64,000 nt of DNA, from positions 372,001-436,000 of the forward strand of contig NZ_JBBMXV010000003.1 in assembly GCF_037996645.1 (NCBI RefSeq), written 5' to 3'. Source of the DNA: Halalkalicoccus tibetensis (lineage in GTDB: Archaea > Halobacteriota > Halobacteria > Halobacteriales > Halalkalicoccaceae). The notes below the pieces were generated by a model, which was not told the origin of the DNA, made no database searches, and was given only the letters and a program-made list of their open reading frames with translations. How positions within the stretch are numbered: the stretch's first letter is position 1; each line of letters opens with the position of its first letter. The translations under genes and the position numbers were made by a program. Of this stretch, positions 35,029 through 43,335 are shown piece by piece.

Positions 35029-37815
35029 ATGTCGAGTTCGATCGTCGACGAGGACACCGCCCAGACGCTCGACAGTGGGCGGCAGACGGTCGGGGCGATG
35101 CTGTCGACGATCCAGACGCATCTCCAGAAGGTCTTCATCATCTTCGTGGTCGGCTTCCTCGGGACGTTCTACGCGCTGCGAGCGGTCATCTGGGACTGGC
35201 TGCGGGCGGTCACCGAATCCGAGATGCCGGCACAGGTCGCAGAACAGCACGAGATCATCGTCACGACGCCTTTCGAGGTGATCCTGCTGCAGGCGAAGAT
35301 CGGGATCGTCGGTGGGATCCTCATCGCCATCCCGCCACTGCTGTATTTCTCGCGCCACGAGCTCCGGGCGCGGGGCTACTGGCCCCAGACGCCGATCGCG
35401 CGCTGGAAGCTCGTCGGCATGGGGCTGATGTCGTTCCTCCTGTTCGTCGGCGGCGTCTCCTACGCCTACGGTCTGTTCTTCCCGCTGATCCTCGGCTTCC
35501 TCGCCGAGTTCGCGTTCAACGTCGGGATCGATCCCACGTGGTCGATCGTCATGTGGACGGAGTTCCTCGTCCTGCTGACGATCTCCTTCGGGCTCGCGGC
35601 CCAGCTCCCGTTGATGATGAGCTCGCTGGCCTACGCCGAGATCGTCCCCTACGAGACCTTCCGGGACAAGTGGAAGTACGCGATCATGGGGATCTTCGTC
35701 TTCGGGGCGATGTTCTCGCCGCCGGACCCCATCTCCCAGGTCATGTGGGCGCTGCCGCTGATCGTCCTCTACGCCTTCAGCCTCGGGCTGACGCGCTTCA
35801 TCGTCAACCTCAAACGCGGCGGCCGGGCGAACATCGTCGGGACGGCCAAGCGGAACCTCGGGAAGCTCCTCGGGATCCCGCTGTTGCTCGCGGCCGGCGC
35901 CTACGCCGCGCTCGTCTCCGGGCTGGGCGAGTACGTCAACGAGGAGTTCCTCGCCCCGCGCGACGTCGTGCTGCCCGAGGCGCTCTGGCTCCAGGAGCTG
36001 CTGGGTGTCCCCCAGGAGGTCGCGCTGGCGGTCGGGGCGGGGGCGGCCCTGTTCGTCCTCTCGTTCCTGCTCATCGGGTTCTTCCTGCTGGTCTCCTCGG
36101 TCGAGGAGCCTCCCTCGCAGTCGGGCGGCCGGATGGGCGACCCCGAGTCGATCGACCTCGAGGGGCTCGACGCCAACGGGGTCCACGCCGCTCCGCAGGC
36201 GGCCTTCGAGGAGCTCTCCGAGGAGGAGGCGCTTTCGGTCGCCCGCGGGGCGATGGAGGACGACGACCCCGAGAAGGCCCAGGCGGTCCTCGACCGGTAC
36301 GACGCGGTCCACGAGGAGGAGGCCGAGACCGACGAGGACGAGGGGACAGCCGACGCCGCCACCGGGAGCTCCTCCGAGGGGCAAACGGCGGGCGCGGACG
36401 CTGACCCCGAGACCGACGAGGAGGACGTCGGCGGGATCCTGACCGGGACGGCCTCGGGGGTGTTCGCCTCCTTCTCCGAGGAGAAGGACGAGGACGACAT
36501 CGGCGGCTACCTCTACGACATGAAGTACATCGCCGACAGCCTCCGTTCCCGGATGCTGTTGATCTTCGCGGTGTTCGGGCTCGTGCTCGTCGGCGTCTTC
36601 ACCTTCTTCTACATGGGTGGGGTCCGGGTCATTACCCAGGACTTCGTCTCGCGAATGCCCGCGGCGGTGGTCGACATCGACGACATCCGGATCATCGACC
36701 TCCACCCGGTCGAGACGCTGATCTTCATCATCAAGGTGAGCACGATCGCCGGCCTGCTCTCGATCCTGCCGATGGTGCTGTACTACGCCTGGCCGGCGAT
36801 GAAGGAACGCGGGCTGACGACGGGCCAGCGCTCGGTCGTCTACGAGTGGACGATCGCGTTCACGCTCGCGCTCGCCGGCGGCACCTTCCTCGGCTACTAC
36901 TACATCGCCCCCAGCCTGATCGGCTTTCTCGTCTACGACGCCGTCCAGGGCGGGATGGTCATCTCCTATCGGATCAGCAGCTTCTCCTGGCTGATCATCT
37001 ACACCACCGTCGGGGTCGGTCTGCTCGCCTGCGTTCCGGTGACGATGTGGATGCTGTTCCGGGGTCGACTCGCCTCCTACGGCGCGATGCGCAACCGCTG
37101 GCGCGAGTTCACGATCGCCGTCTTCGCGGTCGCCGGGGTGTTCACGCCCGCCGGCGTCCTGACGATGTTCCTGGTCGCCGTCCCGACGATGCTGGTCTAC
37201 TGGGTCGGGCTCGGGGGGCTTCACGCCGCCACGCTGGGCGGCCGGCGGGACTTCGGCGACCAGCCCGTGGCCGAGACGAACAGCGGCAACTCGAAGTGGC
37301 TCGTGGGGATCCTCGCGGTGCTGGTCACCGTCGGCGTCGCCGTCTCGATGACCGGCGGGCTCGGGACCGTCCTCTCCGACGACAGCGAGATCCCGGAGGA
37401 GGAGGGCCCGGACGCGGGTGTAGAGCCCGGCGACGAGGACGATGAGGACGACGTCGGCGCCGACGACGGGAGCGAGGAGGCTTCCGACGGCGCCGAAGGC
37501 GGTGAGGACACCGACGGCCCGGACGACCCGGACGGAACTGATACGGCCGACGATACCGACGACGCCGGCGATCAGGGAACGGACGAGACTGACGACGAGA
37601 ACGACGCGTTCGACGAGGGCGACGCCGCCGAGGAGGACGATAACGAGGCCGACGACCAGGACGCTCCGGCGGCCGACGATGCCGACACCGAGGATGCGGA
37701 CGAGGCTGACGAACAGGACGATGACGACGGCGACGTCGACGAGACGGAAGACGACGAAGCGGAAGCGGACGGTGACGACGACGACGGGATCGAGATCATC
37801 GACCCGGAGGGCTGA
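35029..37815 (+). CDS. tatC2: Double TatC translocase (TatCt) with long acidic tail
   Basis: A 928-residue fusion of two TatC units. Unit 1 (~1-290) has LSTIQTHLQKVFIIFVVGFL; a hydrophilic acidic linker (~370-490) follows; unit 2 (~490-750) has DMKYIADSLRSRMLLIFAVF. Additional helices join them, as in the 14-helix TatCt of haloarchaea. After the last helix (WLVGILAVLVTVGVAVSMTG) about 145 residues remain, with 79 Asp/Glu by my count and no Lys or Arg. It should work with TatCo in Tat export. Confidence 0.93.
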   Translation: MSSSIVDEDTAQTLDSGRQTVGAMLSTIQTHLQKVFIIFVVGFLGTFYALRAVIWDWLRAVTESEMPAQVAEQHEIIVTTPFEVILLQAKIGIVGGILIAIPPLLYFSRHELRARGYWPQTPIARWKLVGMGLMSFLLFVGGVSYAYGLFFPLILGFLAEFAFNVGIDPTWSIVMWTEFLVLLTISFGLAAQLPLMMSSLAYAEIVPYETFRDKWKYAIMGIFVFGAMFSPPDPISQVMWALPLIVLYAFSLGLTRFIVNLKRGGRANIVGTAKRNLGKLLGIPLLLAAGAYAALVSGLGEYVNEEFLAPRDVVLPEALWLQELLGVPQEVALAVGAGAALFVLSFLLIGFFLLVSSVEEPPSQSGGRMGDPESIDLEGLDANGVHAAPQAAFEELSEEEALSVARGAMEDDDPEKAQAVLDRYDAVHEEEAETDEDEGTADAATGSSSEGQTAGADADPETDEEDVGGILTGTASGVFASFSEEKDEDDIGGYLYDMKYIADSLRSRMLLIFAVFGLVLVGVFTFFYMGGVRVITQDFVSRMPAAVVDIDDIRIIDLHPVETLIFIIKVSTIAGLLSILPMVLYYAWPAMKERGLTTGQRSVVYEWTIAFTLALAGGTFLGYYYIAPSLIGFLVYDAVQGGMVISYRISSFSWLIIYTTVGVGLLACVPVTMWMLFRGRLASYGAMRNRWREFTIAVFAVAGVFTPAGVLTMFLVAVPTMLVYWVGLGGLHAATLGGRRDFGDQPVAETNSGNSKWLVGILAVLVTVGVAVSMTGGLGTVLSDDSEIPEEEGPDAGVEPGDEDDEDDVGADDGSEEASDGAEGGEDTDGPDDPDGTDTADDTDDAGDQGTDETDDENDAFDEGDAAEEDDNEADDQDAPAADDADTEDADEADEQDDDDGDVDETEDDEAEADGDDDDGIEIIDPEG

Positions 37816-37893
37816 CGCCGTCGCTTCACGGTCCTTCGGAACGCTCGGCTCTTCTTACCGATACGCAGAAAGCAGGAGTAGCGAGTCGCGGGC

Positions 37894-38637
37894 TCAGCGC
37901 TCGCCCGGCGTGGCGTCCTCGCTGAGCGCCAGCGAGAAGGAGAACTCCTCGGGCGCGTCATCGGGGGCTCCCTCCGGGTCGCGATAACCGACGGCGAACG
38001 CGGAGTAGACGCTGCCGGCCGCGGGTTCGAGCGCGAACCGGGCGAGGCTCTCCCCGTCGGCGCCGATCGAGACGATCGACTCGCCGGCGGGCAGTTCCGC
38101 CGTCGCCGCCTCGCCGAACCCGAGGCCCTCGGCGATCACCATCCCGTCCTCGGTCTCGACGTCGACCGCCGGGACGTCCGGCGCGGCGTGGACGACCCGG
38201 AACCGCGCGTGGTCCTCCTCGGTCGGTTCGAAGTCGTCCTTCAGCGCGACCAGGTCGAGCGGGTTGCCGCTCAGATTGCAGACCTCGCCGACCACGCCGA
38301 GGGTACAGGGCCCCGGCTCGACCTCGCAGTCGGTCTCGACGAGCGCGTCCTCGAGCTCCCCGCCGGCCGGCACCGCTGCCACCTCGTAGACCCCCGGCTC
38401 CGAGGGCATGTAGTGGTCCTGAACGGTCAGCGACTCGACGGTCTCGAACCACAGCTCGCCCTCGACGTAGATGTCGAGCGCCGGCGCATCCGGCGAGAGG
38501 TGGACGACCCGGGCACCGTCGTCGCCCGTCTCGGGGTCGTCCCCGTGTTCGTCCGCACCCGCGACGCTGCTTCCGGCCGCGAGGGCTATCCCTGTTCCGG
38601 CCGCCGCGAGGACGGACCGTCTGGTGTGATCGATCAT
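37894..38637 (-). CDS. Tat-exported DUF4397-domain protein
   Basis: A 247-residue exported protein. The N-terminus HTRRSVLAAAGTGIALAAGS carries a Tat-type RR signal with cleavage near AGADE. Two DUF4397 repeats follow: RVVHLSPDAPALDIYVEG and FRVVHAAPDVPAVDVETEDG, each a small beta-sandwich found in surface proteins. A Cys pair (TDCEVEPGPC) may form a disulfide. Its TATA box (TTTTATT, minus strand, 38664-38670) is shared in a divergent promoter with the RHH gene. Confidence 0.82.
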   Translation of the reverse strand: MIDHTRRSVLAAAGTGIALAAGSSVAGADEHGDDPETGDDGARVVHLSPDAPALDIYVEGELWFETVESLTVQDHYMPSEPGVYEVAAVPAGGELEDALVETDCEVEPGPCTLGVVGEVCNLSGNPLDLVALKDDFEPTEEDHARFRVVHAAPDVPAVDVETEDGMVIAEGLGFGEAATAELPAGESIVSIGADGESLARFALEPAAGSVYSAFAVGYRDPEGAPDDAPEEFSFSLALSEDATPGER

Positions 38638-38663
38638 CGTTTCGACCCTCGGTGCCGCTGAAC

Positions 38664-38698
38664 AATAAAAGCCGCCGGATCGAGCCGGCGGGCTTATG
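38664..38698. promoter_or_regulatory. Divergent promoter with central dyad (DUF4397 / RHH-transporter)
   Basis: Minus-strand TTTTATT at 38664-38670 and plus-strand CTTATG at 38693-38698 lie about 30 and 26 bases before the two ATGs. Between them, CCGCCGG (38672-38678), ATCGAG and CCGGCGG (38685-38691) form a perfect 7-base inverted repeat. A dimeric RHH protein bound here would cover both TATA boxes. Confidence 0.55.
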
Positions 38699-38721
38699 GC
38701 GCCGTCCGATATTCTTCGAGT

Positions 38722-38898
38722 ATGCCCAAGATAAGCGTCGAAGTGCCCCGGGAGCTGCTCGAGGACCTCGACTCGCACGTCGGCGAGGACGGGAAGTTCG
38801 TCAACCGCAGCGAGGCGATCCGCGCGTCGGTCAGGAAGACCCTCGACCTGCTCGACGAGATCGACGACCGACAGGGACGGCACGATGGCCCGCAGTGA
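38722..38898 (+). CDS. Ribbon-helix-helix (CopG-type) regulator, 58 aa
   Basis: A 58-residue protein: MPKISVEVPRELLEDLDSHV, then a helical GKFVNRSEAIRASVRKTLD and an acidic/basic tail. The N-terminal beta-ribbon (KISVEVP) and the NRSEAIR helix are diagnostic of RHH DNA-binding proteins, which act as dimers. Its ATG is 26 bases after a TATA box and its 3' end overlaps the transporter start by 14 bases. It probably regulates its own divergent promoter, by inference. Confidence 0.8.
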   Translation: MPKISVEVPRELLEDLDSHVGEDGKFVNRSEAIRASVRKTLDLLDEIDDRQGRHDGPQ

Positions 38899-39592
38899 TC
38901 ACGCGCCGCGGCTGGTGCTCGCGGCGCTGTTCGTCACCGCGCTGGTCGTCGCCCAGCTGCTCGCGGTGAAGATCCTCGCGCTCCCGTTGCCCGCCGCGCT
39001 GCCGGCCGTCGGCGGCGAGATCATCGTCCCCGCGGGCGTGCTGGCCTATGCGATCACCTTCGTCGCCACCGACTGCTACGCCGAGCTCTACGGCAAACGG
39101 CCCGCCCAGCTGCTGGTCAACGTCGGCTTCGGGATGATCTTCGTCATGCTCGGGCTGCTCTGGCTCGCGATCCTTGCGCCGGGCTCGCCCGCCGGCGTCG
39201 ATCCCGACCTGTTCGCGCAGGTGCTGGCCCCGAGTACCAACGTCGTTCTCGGCGGTCTCCTGGCGTATCTCGTCAGCCAGAACTGGGACGTGCTCGCCTT
39301 CCACCGGATCCGCGAGCGGACGGGCGGGAGGCTGCTCTGGGCGCGCAACCTCGGCTCGACGGCGACCAGCCAGGCGCTCGATACGGTCGTCTTCATCCTG
39401 GTGGCGTTCTCGCTTGCCCCGTCGCTGCTCGGGATCGGGATGGCGCTCCCGGGAAGCGAGCTGGCGGCGCTGATCGTCGGCCAGTACCTGATCAAGCTGC
39501 TGATCGCGCTCGCCGACACGCCCGTCGTCTACGCGGTCGTCGGGTTAGTCCGATCGCGAGAGGGCGATCCGGCGGCGACGCCCGCAGACTGA
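38885..39592 (+). CDS. YhhQ/VUT-family transporter (queuosine-precursor type)
   Basis: A 235-residue membrane protein with about six helices. The VUT/DUF165 blocks are present: LLAVKILALPLPAALPAVGGEI (by its ends), TFVATDCYAELYGKRPAQLLV, and the LGSTATSQALDTVVFILVAFS segment. Bacterial members import preQ0/preQ1; in an archaeon a 7-deazapurine taken up this way could feed archaeosine in tRNA, by inference. It overlaps the RHH gene, so the two are co-translated. Confidence 0.82.
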   Translation: MARSDHAPRLVLAALFVTALVVAQLLAVKILALPLPAALPAVGGEIIVPAGVLAYAITFVATDCYAELYGKRPAQLLVNVGFGMIFVMLGLLWLAILAPGSPAGVDPDLFAQVLAPSTNVVLGGLLAYLVSQNWDVLAFHRIRERTGGRLLWARNLGSTATSQALDTVVFILVAFSLAPSLLGIGMALPGSELAALIVGQYLIKLLIALADTPVVYAVVGLVRSREGDPAATPAD

Positions 39593-39597
39593 CCCGA

Positions 39598-40353
39598 TCA
39601 GTCGGCGCGCTTCGCGAACGCGAAGTTCGGCTTGACGTCCTCGATCTCGACCTCGACGCGCTCGCCCTCCTCCGCGTCGGGCACGAACACGGTAAAGCCC
39701 TCGACCTTGGCGACCCCGTCGCCCTCGCTGCCGCGTCCCTCGACCTCGACCGTCAGCCGGTCGCCGGCCTCGACGGGCGCGGTCAGGAACCCCTTCGCGA
39801 TCATGTAGATCTCCGAAGACTCGTCGCGGGAGGCCTTCGGGCTCGTCGTCCGGACGTACTCGAACTCCGCCTCCATGTCCTCGCGGAGCGCATCGACGTC
39901 CCGGCCCTCGAACACCTTGGTGACGAAGTCCCCGCCGGGCGCGAGCAGCTCGAGGGCGGTCTCGAACGCCTGGCGCGCGAGATGGAGCGATCGCGCCTGA
40001 TCCAGCGAGTACTCGCCGGTCATGTTCGGCGCCATGTCCGAGAGCACCACGTCCGCCTCGCCGACCCGCTTGATGACCCGCTCGCGGGTCCGTTCGTTCG
40101 TCATGTCGCCCTTGATCGTCTCGACGCCGTCGAGATCGTCGATGCGCTGGAGGTCGACGCCGACCACCGTGCCGGTGCCGACGCGCTCGCTCGCGACCTG
40201 GAGCCAGCCGCCCGGGGCGGCCCCGAGGTCGACGACGCTGTCGCCGTGCGAGAAGAGGTCCTCCATCTCGTCGAGCTGCTGGAGCTTGTAGGCCGCCCGG
40301 GAGCGATACCCCTGCTGTTTCGCCTTGTTGTAGTATTCGTCCTTTCCGGCCAT
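39598..40353 (-). CDS. rlmE: 23S rRNA 2'-O-ribose methyltransferase RlmE with TRAM domain
   Basis: A 251-residue FtsJ-type enzyme. The N-terminal RSRAAYKL lysine, VDLGAAPGGWLQVA, LSDMAPNMTG and TKVFEG give the K-D-K catalytic set and SAM site. The last ~60 residues form a TRAM RNA-binding domain (LTVEVEGRGSEGDGVAKVEG ... VEVEIEDVKPNFAFAKRAD), as in archaeal members. It methylates ribose in the 23S rRNA A-loop. It converges with the transporter gene. Confidence 0.93.
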   Translation of the reverse strand: MAGKDEYYNKAKQQGYRSRAAYKLQQLDEMEDLFSHGDSVVDLGAAPGGWLQVASERVGTGTVVGVDLQRIDDLDGVETIKGDMTNERTRERVIKRVGEADVVLSDMAPNMTGEYSLDQARSLHLARQAFETALELLAPGGDFVTKVFEGRDVDALREDMEAEFEYVRTTSPKASRDESSEIYMIAKGFLTAPVEAGDRLTVEVEGRGSEGDGVAKVEGFTVFVPDAEEGERVEVEIEDVKPNFAFAKRAD

Positions 40354-40428
40354 CTGAATGGCGGCTATAGACGGCCGAGGGGCTTACGGGCTTCGCTGTC
40401 CGTCCGAGAAAACCGCGTGGTCAGGAGG

Positions 40429-40617
40429 CTATCCTTCGATCGAGATCGAGATGTCGAAGAGGCTGGCGATCAGTTCCAGCAGCGGGCCGAATTCGTCGGC
40501 CTGCAGGAGGAGGTCCGTCGATCCCTGTGCGGCCGCCGTTCCGGCCAGGCTGGCGAGCATCCCCACCGCGAACACGACCGCGAGCGCGGTCATAATGGTT
40601 CGTCTCATGGTGTTCAC
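40429..40617 (-). CDS. Tiny exported peptide, unknown function
   Basis: A 62-residue protein. MRRTIMTALAVVFAVGMLAS followed by LAGTAAAQGS is a strong Sec-type signal peptide with an AxA cleavage site, leaving a mature peptide of about 30 residues (DLLLQADEFGPLLELIASLF and a short end). The mature part is amphipathic and acidic. Its promoter (TTAAG, minus strand, 40641-40645) lies inside an 82-base nested inverted repeat. ATG 40608 is an alternative start. Confidence 0.65.
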   Translation of the reverse strand: MNTMRRTIMTALAVVFAVGMLASLAGTAAAQGSTDLLLQADEFGPLLELIASLFDISISIEG

Positions 40618-40622
40618 ACTGT

Positions 40623-40704
40623 TGTTCTCTCCATAACAACTTAAGCTCTCGCAGACCTCTGAATTGCTAGGGTTGTTCGATATGGTTTCAGACTGGAGAG
40701 AACA
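40623..40704. repeat. 82-base nested inverted repeat between small peptide and TrmB gene
   Basis: TGTTCTCTCCA (40623-40633) is repeated in perfect inversion as TGGAGAGAACA (40694-40704). Inside, AACAAC (40635-40640) pairs with GTTGTT (40672-40677). The left arm is nearly continuous (11 + 6 bases with one T between); the right arm has a 16-base insertion. The region is AT-rich. It could be a structured RNA, a regulatory region or a short element; no target duplication is evident. Confidence 0.55.
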
Positions 40705-40722
40705 GAATTAACGGGTCGAGGG

Positions 40723-41517
40723 CTACGCCCCCTGCTCGGCGGGCGTCGCGGCGTCCCAGAGCGCCTCGAACGTCTCCGCCAGCTCCCGGGCGGGCTGGTT
40801 GTTCCGGAAGTCGACGACGGCGAGCAGCCGATCGGGCGAGACCGGGCGGACGACCTCGATGCAGGCCTCGGCGCCGTCGATCACGGCGAAGCGGTGCTCG
40901 GGTTGCCGGTCGGGGTCGACGACCCGGACGTCGAACCCCTCCCCGTTCAGCTCGCTGCCCCGCTCGGCGGCATCCACGAGGAGCAGCCGGATCTCGATCC
41001 CCTCGTCGACCCGCCGGCGAAGCAGCTCGTCCAGCTCCTCGTCGCCCTCGGTTCGGGCGGTCGCCTCGTCGACCACGATCCGGATCGATTCCTCGGCGGC
41101 CTCGAAGCGATCGAGCAGCAGCTCGCGCGCCTCGTCGTGGTGGAAGGCGCTCGTCGAGAAGCCGGCGTCGCTCTCGTCCGTTTCGAGCGACGACAGCGAG
41201 CGCCGCAGGCGCTCGGCCGTCCGCTCGTAGTCCACGCGCTGCTCGTCGAGCTCGTCGAGGCGCGTCTCGAGGAGGCGGTCGACCGCCCGCGCCGCGCCGA
41301 CCACGGTGTAGGTCTTGGGTCGCTCGTCGTCCGAGCGGACGAGCGAGCGCTCGGTCAGCGCGTTCAGGACGTCGTATATCCGCCCCTTCGGAACCTCGGC
41401 GGCCGTCGCCACCCCCTCCGCGGTCTCGGGCTCCTGCTGGAACAGGGAGACGTAGGCCCGAGCCTCGTATCGCGACAGGCCGAGGTCGACGAGTCCCTCG
41501 ACGATCCGTTCGTCCAT
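40723..41517 (-). CDS. TrmB-family transcriptional regulator
   Basis: A 264-residue regulator. The N-terminal TrmB winged helix is clear (LVDLGLSRYEARAYVSLFQQ ... VPKGRIYDVLNALTERSLV), followed by a coiled-coil segment (LDELDEQRVDYERTAERLRR) and a C-terminal effector domain. TrmB proteins usually sense sugars or metabolites. The start at 41517 (MDERIVEGLV) was chosen because upstream codons cover the promoter. It is divergent from the COG1361/RND pair and likely regulates it. Confidence 0.85.
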   Translation of the reverse strand: MDERIVEGLVDLGLSRYEARAYVSLFQQEPETAEGVATAAEVPKGRIYDVLNALTERSLVRSDDERPKTYTVVGAARAVDRLLETRLDELDEQRVDYERTAERLRRSLSSLETDESDAGFSTSAFHHDEARELLLDRFEAAEESIRIVVDEATARTEGDEELDELLRRRVDEGIEIRLLLVDAAERGSELNGEGFDVRVVDPDRQPEHRFAVIDGAEACIEVVRPVSPDRLLAVVDFRNNQPARELAETFEALWDAATPAEQGA

Positions 41518-41557
41518 ACCCGTTGGTCCCGGTCGAGAAACAACGCTGTTGTGGTTT

Positions 41558-41596
41558 CGATAAGGGAAGATTGATGTGAGTTCTTCCCGACTATCG
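41558..41596. promoter_or_regulatory. Extended operator-like dyad before the COG1361-RND operon
   Basis: GGGAAGA (41564-41570) and TCTTCCC (41582-41588) form a perfect 7-base inverted repeat with an 11-base loop. Outside them CGATA (41558-41562) and TATCG (41592-41596) extend it. A second small dyad, ACAAC-GCT-GTTGT, is at 41540-41552. Both lie in the 84-base gap between the TrmB gene and the operon, ending 6 bases before the operon ATG. Confidence 0.6.
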
Positions 41597-41601
41597 GCCA
41601 T

Positions 41602-43335
41602 ATGGGGAAACGGGGAGTTGTACTCGGGATACTTATCCTATCCGTGATGATTTCCGGAATCGCGTTCGCACAGGCAGAGGGCAGCCCCGCGTTCGAGGCG
41701 TATGCGCCCGACAACACCGTCGCGCCCGGCGAGGAGACGAGCCTCACGGTGACCTTCGAGAACCAGGGCGAGATCACCACCGAGGGCGAGGAGATCGAGG
41801 AGGCGACGGTGACCGAGGCCCGCGGCGTCACCGCCGAGCTCGACTCCGGCGGCGCGCCGATCTCGGTCCAGACGGATACCGCCCCGATCGGCACGGTACA
41901 GGAGGGGGCGACGGGGACCCAGAGCTTCGACATCACCGTCAACGGCGACGCGAACCCCGGCACCTACGAGGTCCCGATCGAGCTCGAGTACAGCTACACC
42001 CCCGAGGCCGACGAGGACGGCGACGACGCCGACGAGGTGACGACGACCGAGACCGTCACGGTCGATCTCGTGGTCGACGAGGGCTCGCAGTTCGAGATCG
42101 AGGGCGCGACCTCCGACGTCGTCGTCGGCGACAGCGGCGACTCGACGATCGACATCACCAACACCGGGCCCGGCGACGCCAGCCAGGCGGTCGTCACGCT
42201 CGACGCGCCCGACACGAACGTCGACGTCACCTCCCAGAGCCAGCAGATCTACGTCGGCGACTGGGCCGCCGGCGAGACCCAGGCGATAAACTTCGTCACC
42301 GAGCTCTCGGACGACGCACTCCCCCAGGACACGACGCTCAACGCGACCGTCGAGTATCTCGACGAGAGCGACAACGAACGGAGCTCCCGCGAGCTCCGGA
42401 CCGCGATCGCGACCGGCGACCAGCAGGCGTTCTCGGTCGACGACGTCGAGAGCGAACTCTACGTCGGCGAGAACGGCCAGGTGACCGGCCAGGTCACCAA
42501 CGATGGGCCCAACGCGGCCGAGAACGTCGTCCTCCTGCTGGGCGACGGCGGCGGCGACGGCGAGGCGCTCGACATCCTCGGCGACGTCGGCGGCGGGCCG
42601 GGCGTCGGGCTCGGCGAGAACGTCGACGCCCGCGAGTCGCAGTTCTCGGTCGGCTCGCTCGACCCCGGCGAGAGCGCCGAGTTCGAGTTCCCGATGGCGG
42701 TGAGCAGCGAGGCCGAGCCCGGTCCGCGCGAGGTCGAGGTGACGACCCGCTATCGGAACGTTGCGGGCGACGTCCAGACGACCGATCCGATCGACATGAG
42801 CGTCGAGATCGACGACGAACGCGAGGTGTTCACCGTTGAACGCCACGTGGCCGAGACCGACGAGGACGCCGAGACCGAGACGGAGACGGAGACGGACGAC
42901 GAGACGGCGGAGGACACTTTCGAGCCCGGGGCGACCGACACCCTCGAGATCGCGGTGACCAACGACTACGACCAGACGCTCACCAACCTCCGGGCGCAGG
43001 CGTTCACCAACGACCCGCTGTCGATCGACGACGACGAGGTCTTCATCGGCGAGATCGAGCCCGGCGAGACCGAGGTGCTCGAGTTCGATCTCGAGGTCGG
43101 CGAGGGCGCCGATCCCCAGACCTACCCCGTCGAGATGGACTTCCAGTACGACGACGAGGACGACTCCGACCAGCTCTCCGACACCTATCGGGTCCCGGTG
43201 ACCGTCGCCGAGACCGAGGACGACGGGCTGGGTTGGCTGCTCGTGATCATCGCCGTGATCGCGCTGCTGGCCGCAATCGTCTGGTGGTTCCGCGACGACG
43301 TCCGTGAGTGGTACCACTCGCTCGATCGGCCATAA
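41602..43335 (+). CDS. COG1361-type surface protein with C-terminal membrane anchor
   Basis: A 577-residue exported protein: signal peptide (MGKRGVVLGILILSVMISGI, Ala-rich cleavage at AFAQA), several CARDB/COG1361-type beta-sandwich repeats (TSLTVTFENQGEI, DSTIDITNTGPGDAS, GQVTGQVTNDGPNAAENVV, DTLEIAVTNDYDQTL), an acidic linker of repeated ETET, and a final helix (GWLLVIIAVIALLAAIVWWF). It should face the outside. Its TAA stop shares a base with the RND ATG, so the two are translated together and may form one complex. Confidence 0.8.
   Translation: MGKRGVVLGILILSVMISGIAFAQAEGSPAFEAYAPDNTVAPGEETSLTVTFENQGEITTEGEEIEEATVTEARGVTAELDSGGAPISVQTDTAPIGTVQEGATGTQSFDITVNGDANPGTYEVPIELEYSYTPEADEDGDDADEVTTTETVTVDLVVDEGSQFEIEGATSDVVVGDSGDSTIDITNTGPGDASQAVVTLDAPDTNVDVTSQSQQIYVGDWAAGETQAINFVTELSDDALPQDTTLNATVEYLDESDNERSSRELRTAIATGDQQAFSVDDVESELYVGENGQVTGQVTNDGPNAAENVVLLLGDGGGDGEALDILGDVGGGPGVGLGENVDARESQFSVGSLDPGESAEFEFPMAVSSEAEPGPREVEVTTRYRNVAGDVQTTDPIDMSVEIDDEREVFTVERHVAETDEDAETETETETDDETAEDTFEPGATDTLEIAVTNDYDQTLTNLRAQAFTNDPLSIDDDEVFIGEIEPGETEVLEFDLEVGEGADPQTYPVEMDFQYDDEDDSDQLSDTYRVPVTVAETEDDGLGWLLVIIAVIALLAAIVWWFRDDVREWYHSLDRP

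Noticed and set aside
34954-37224. A 756-codon frame antisense to the double-TatC gene
   Set aside because: It is a low-complexity Asp/Arg/Glu/His translation caused by GC-rich codon use on the other strand; no domain or motif is visible and the TatC frame is certain.
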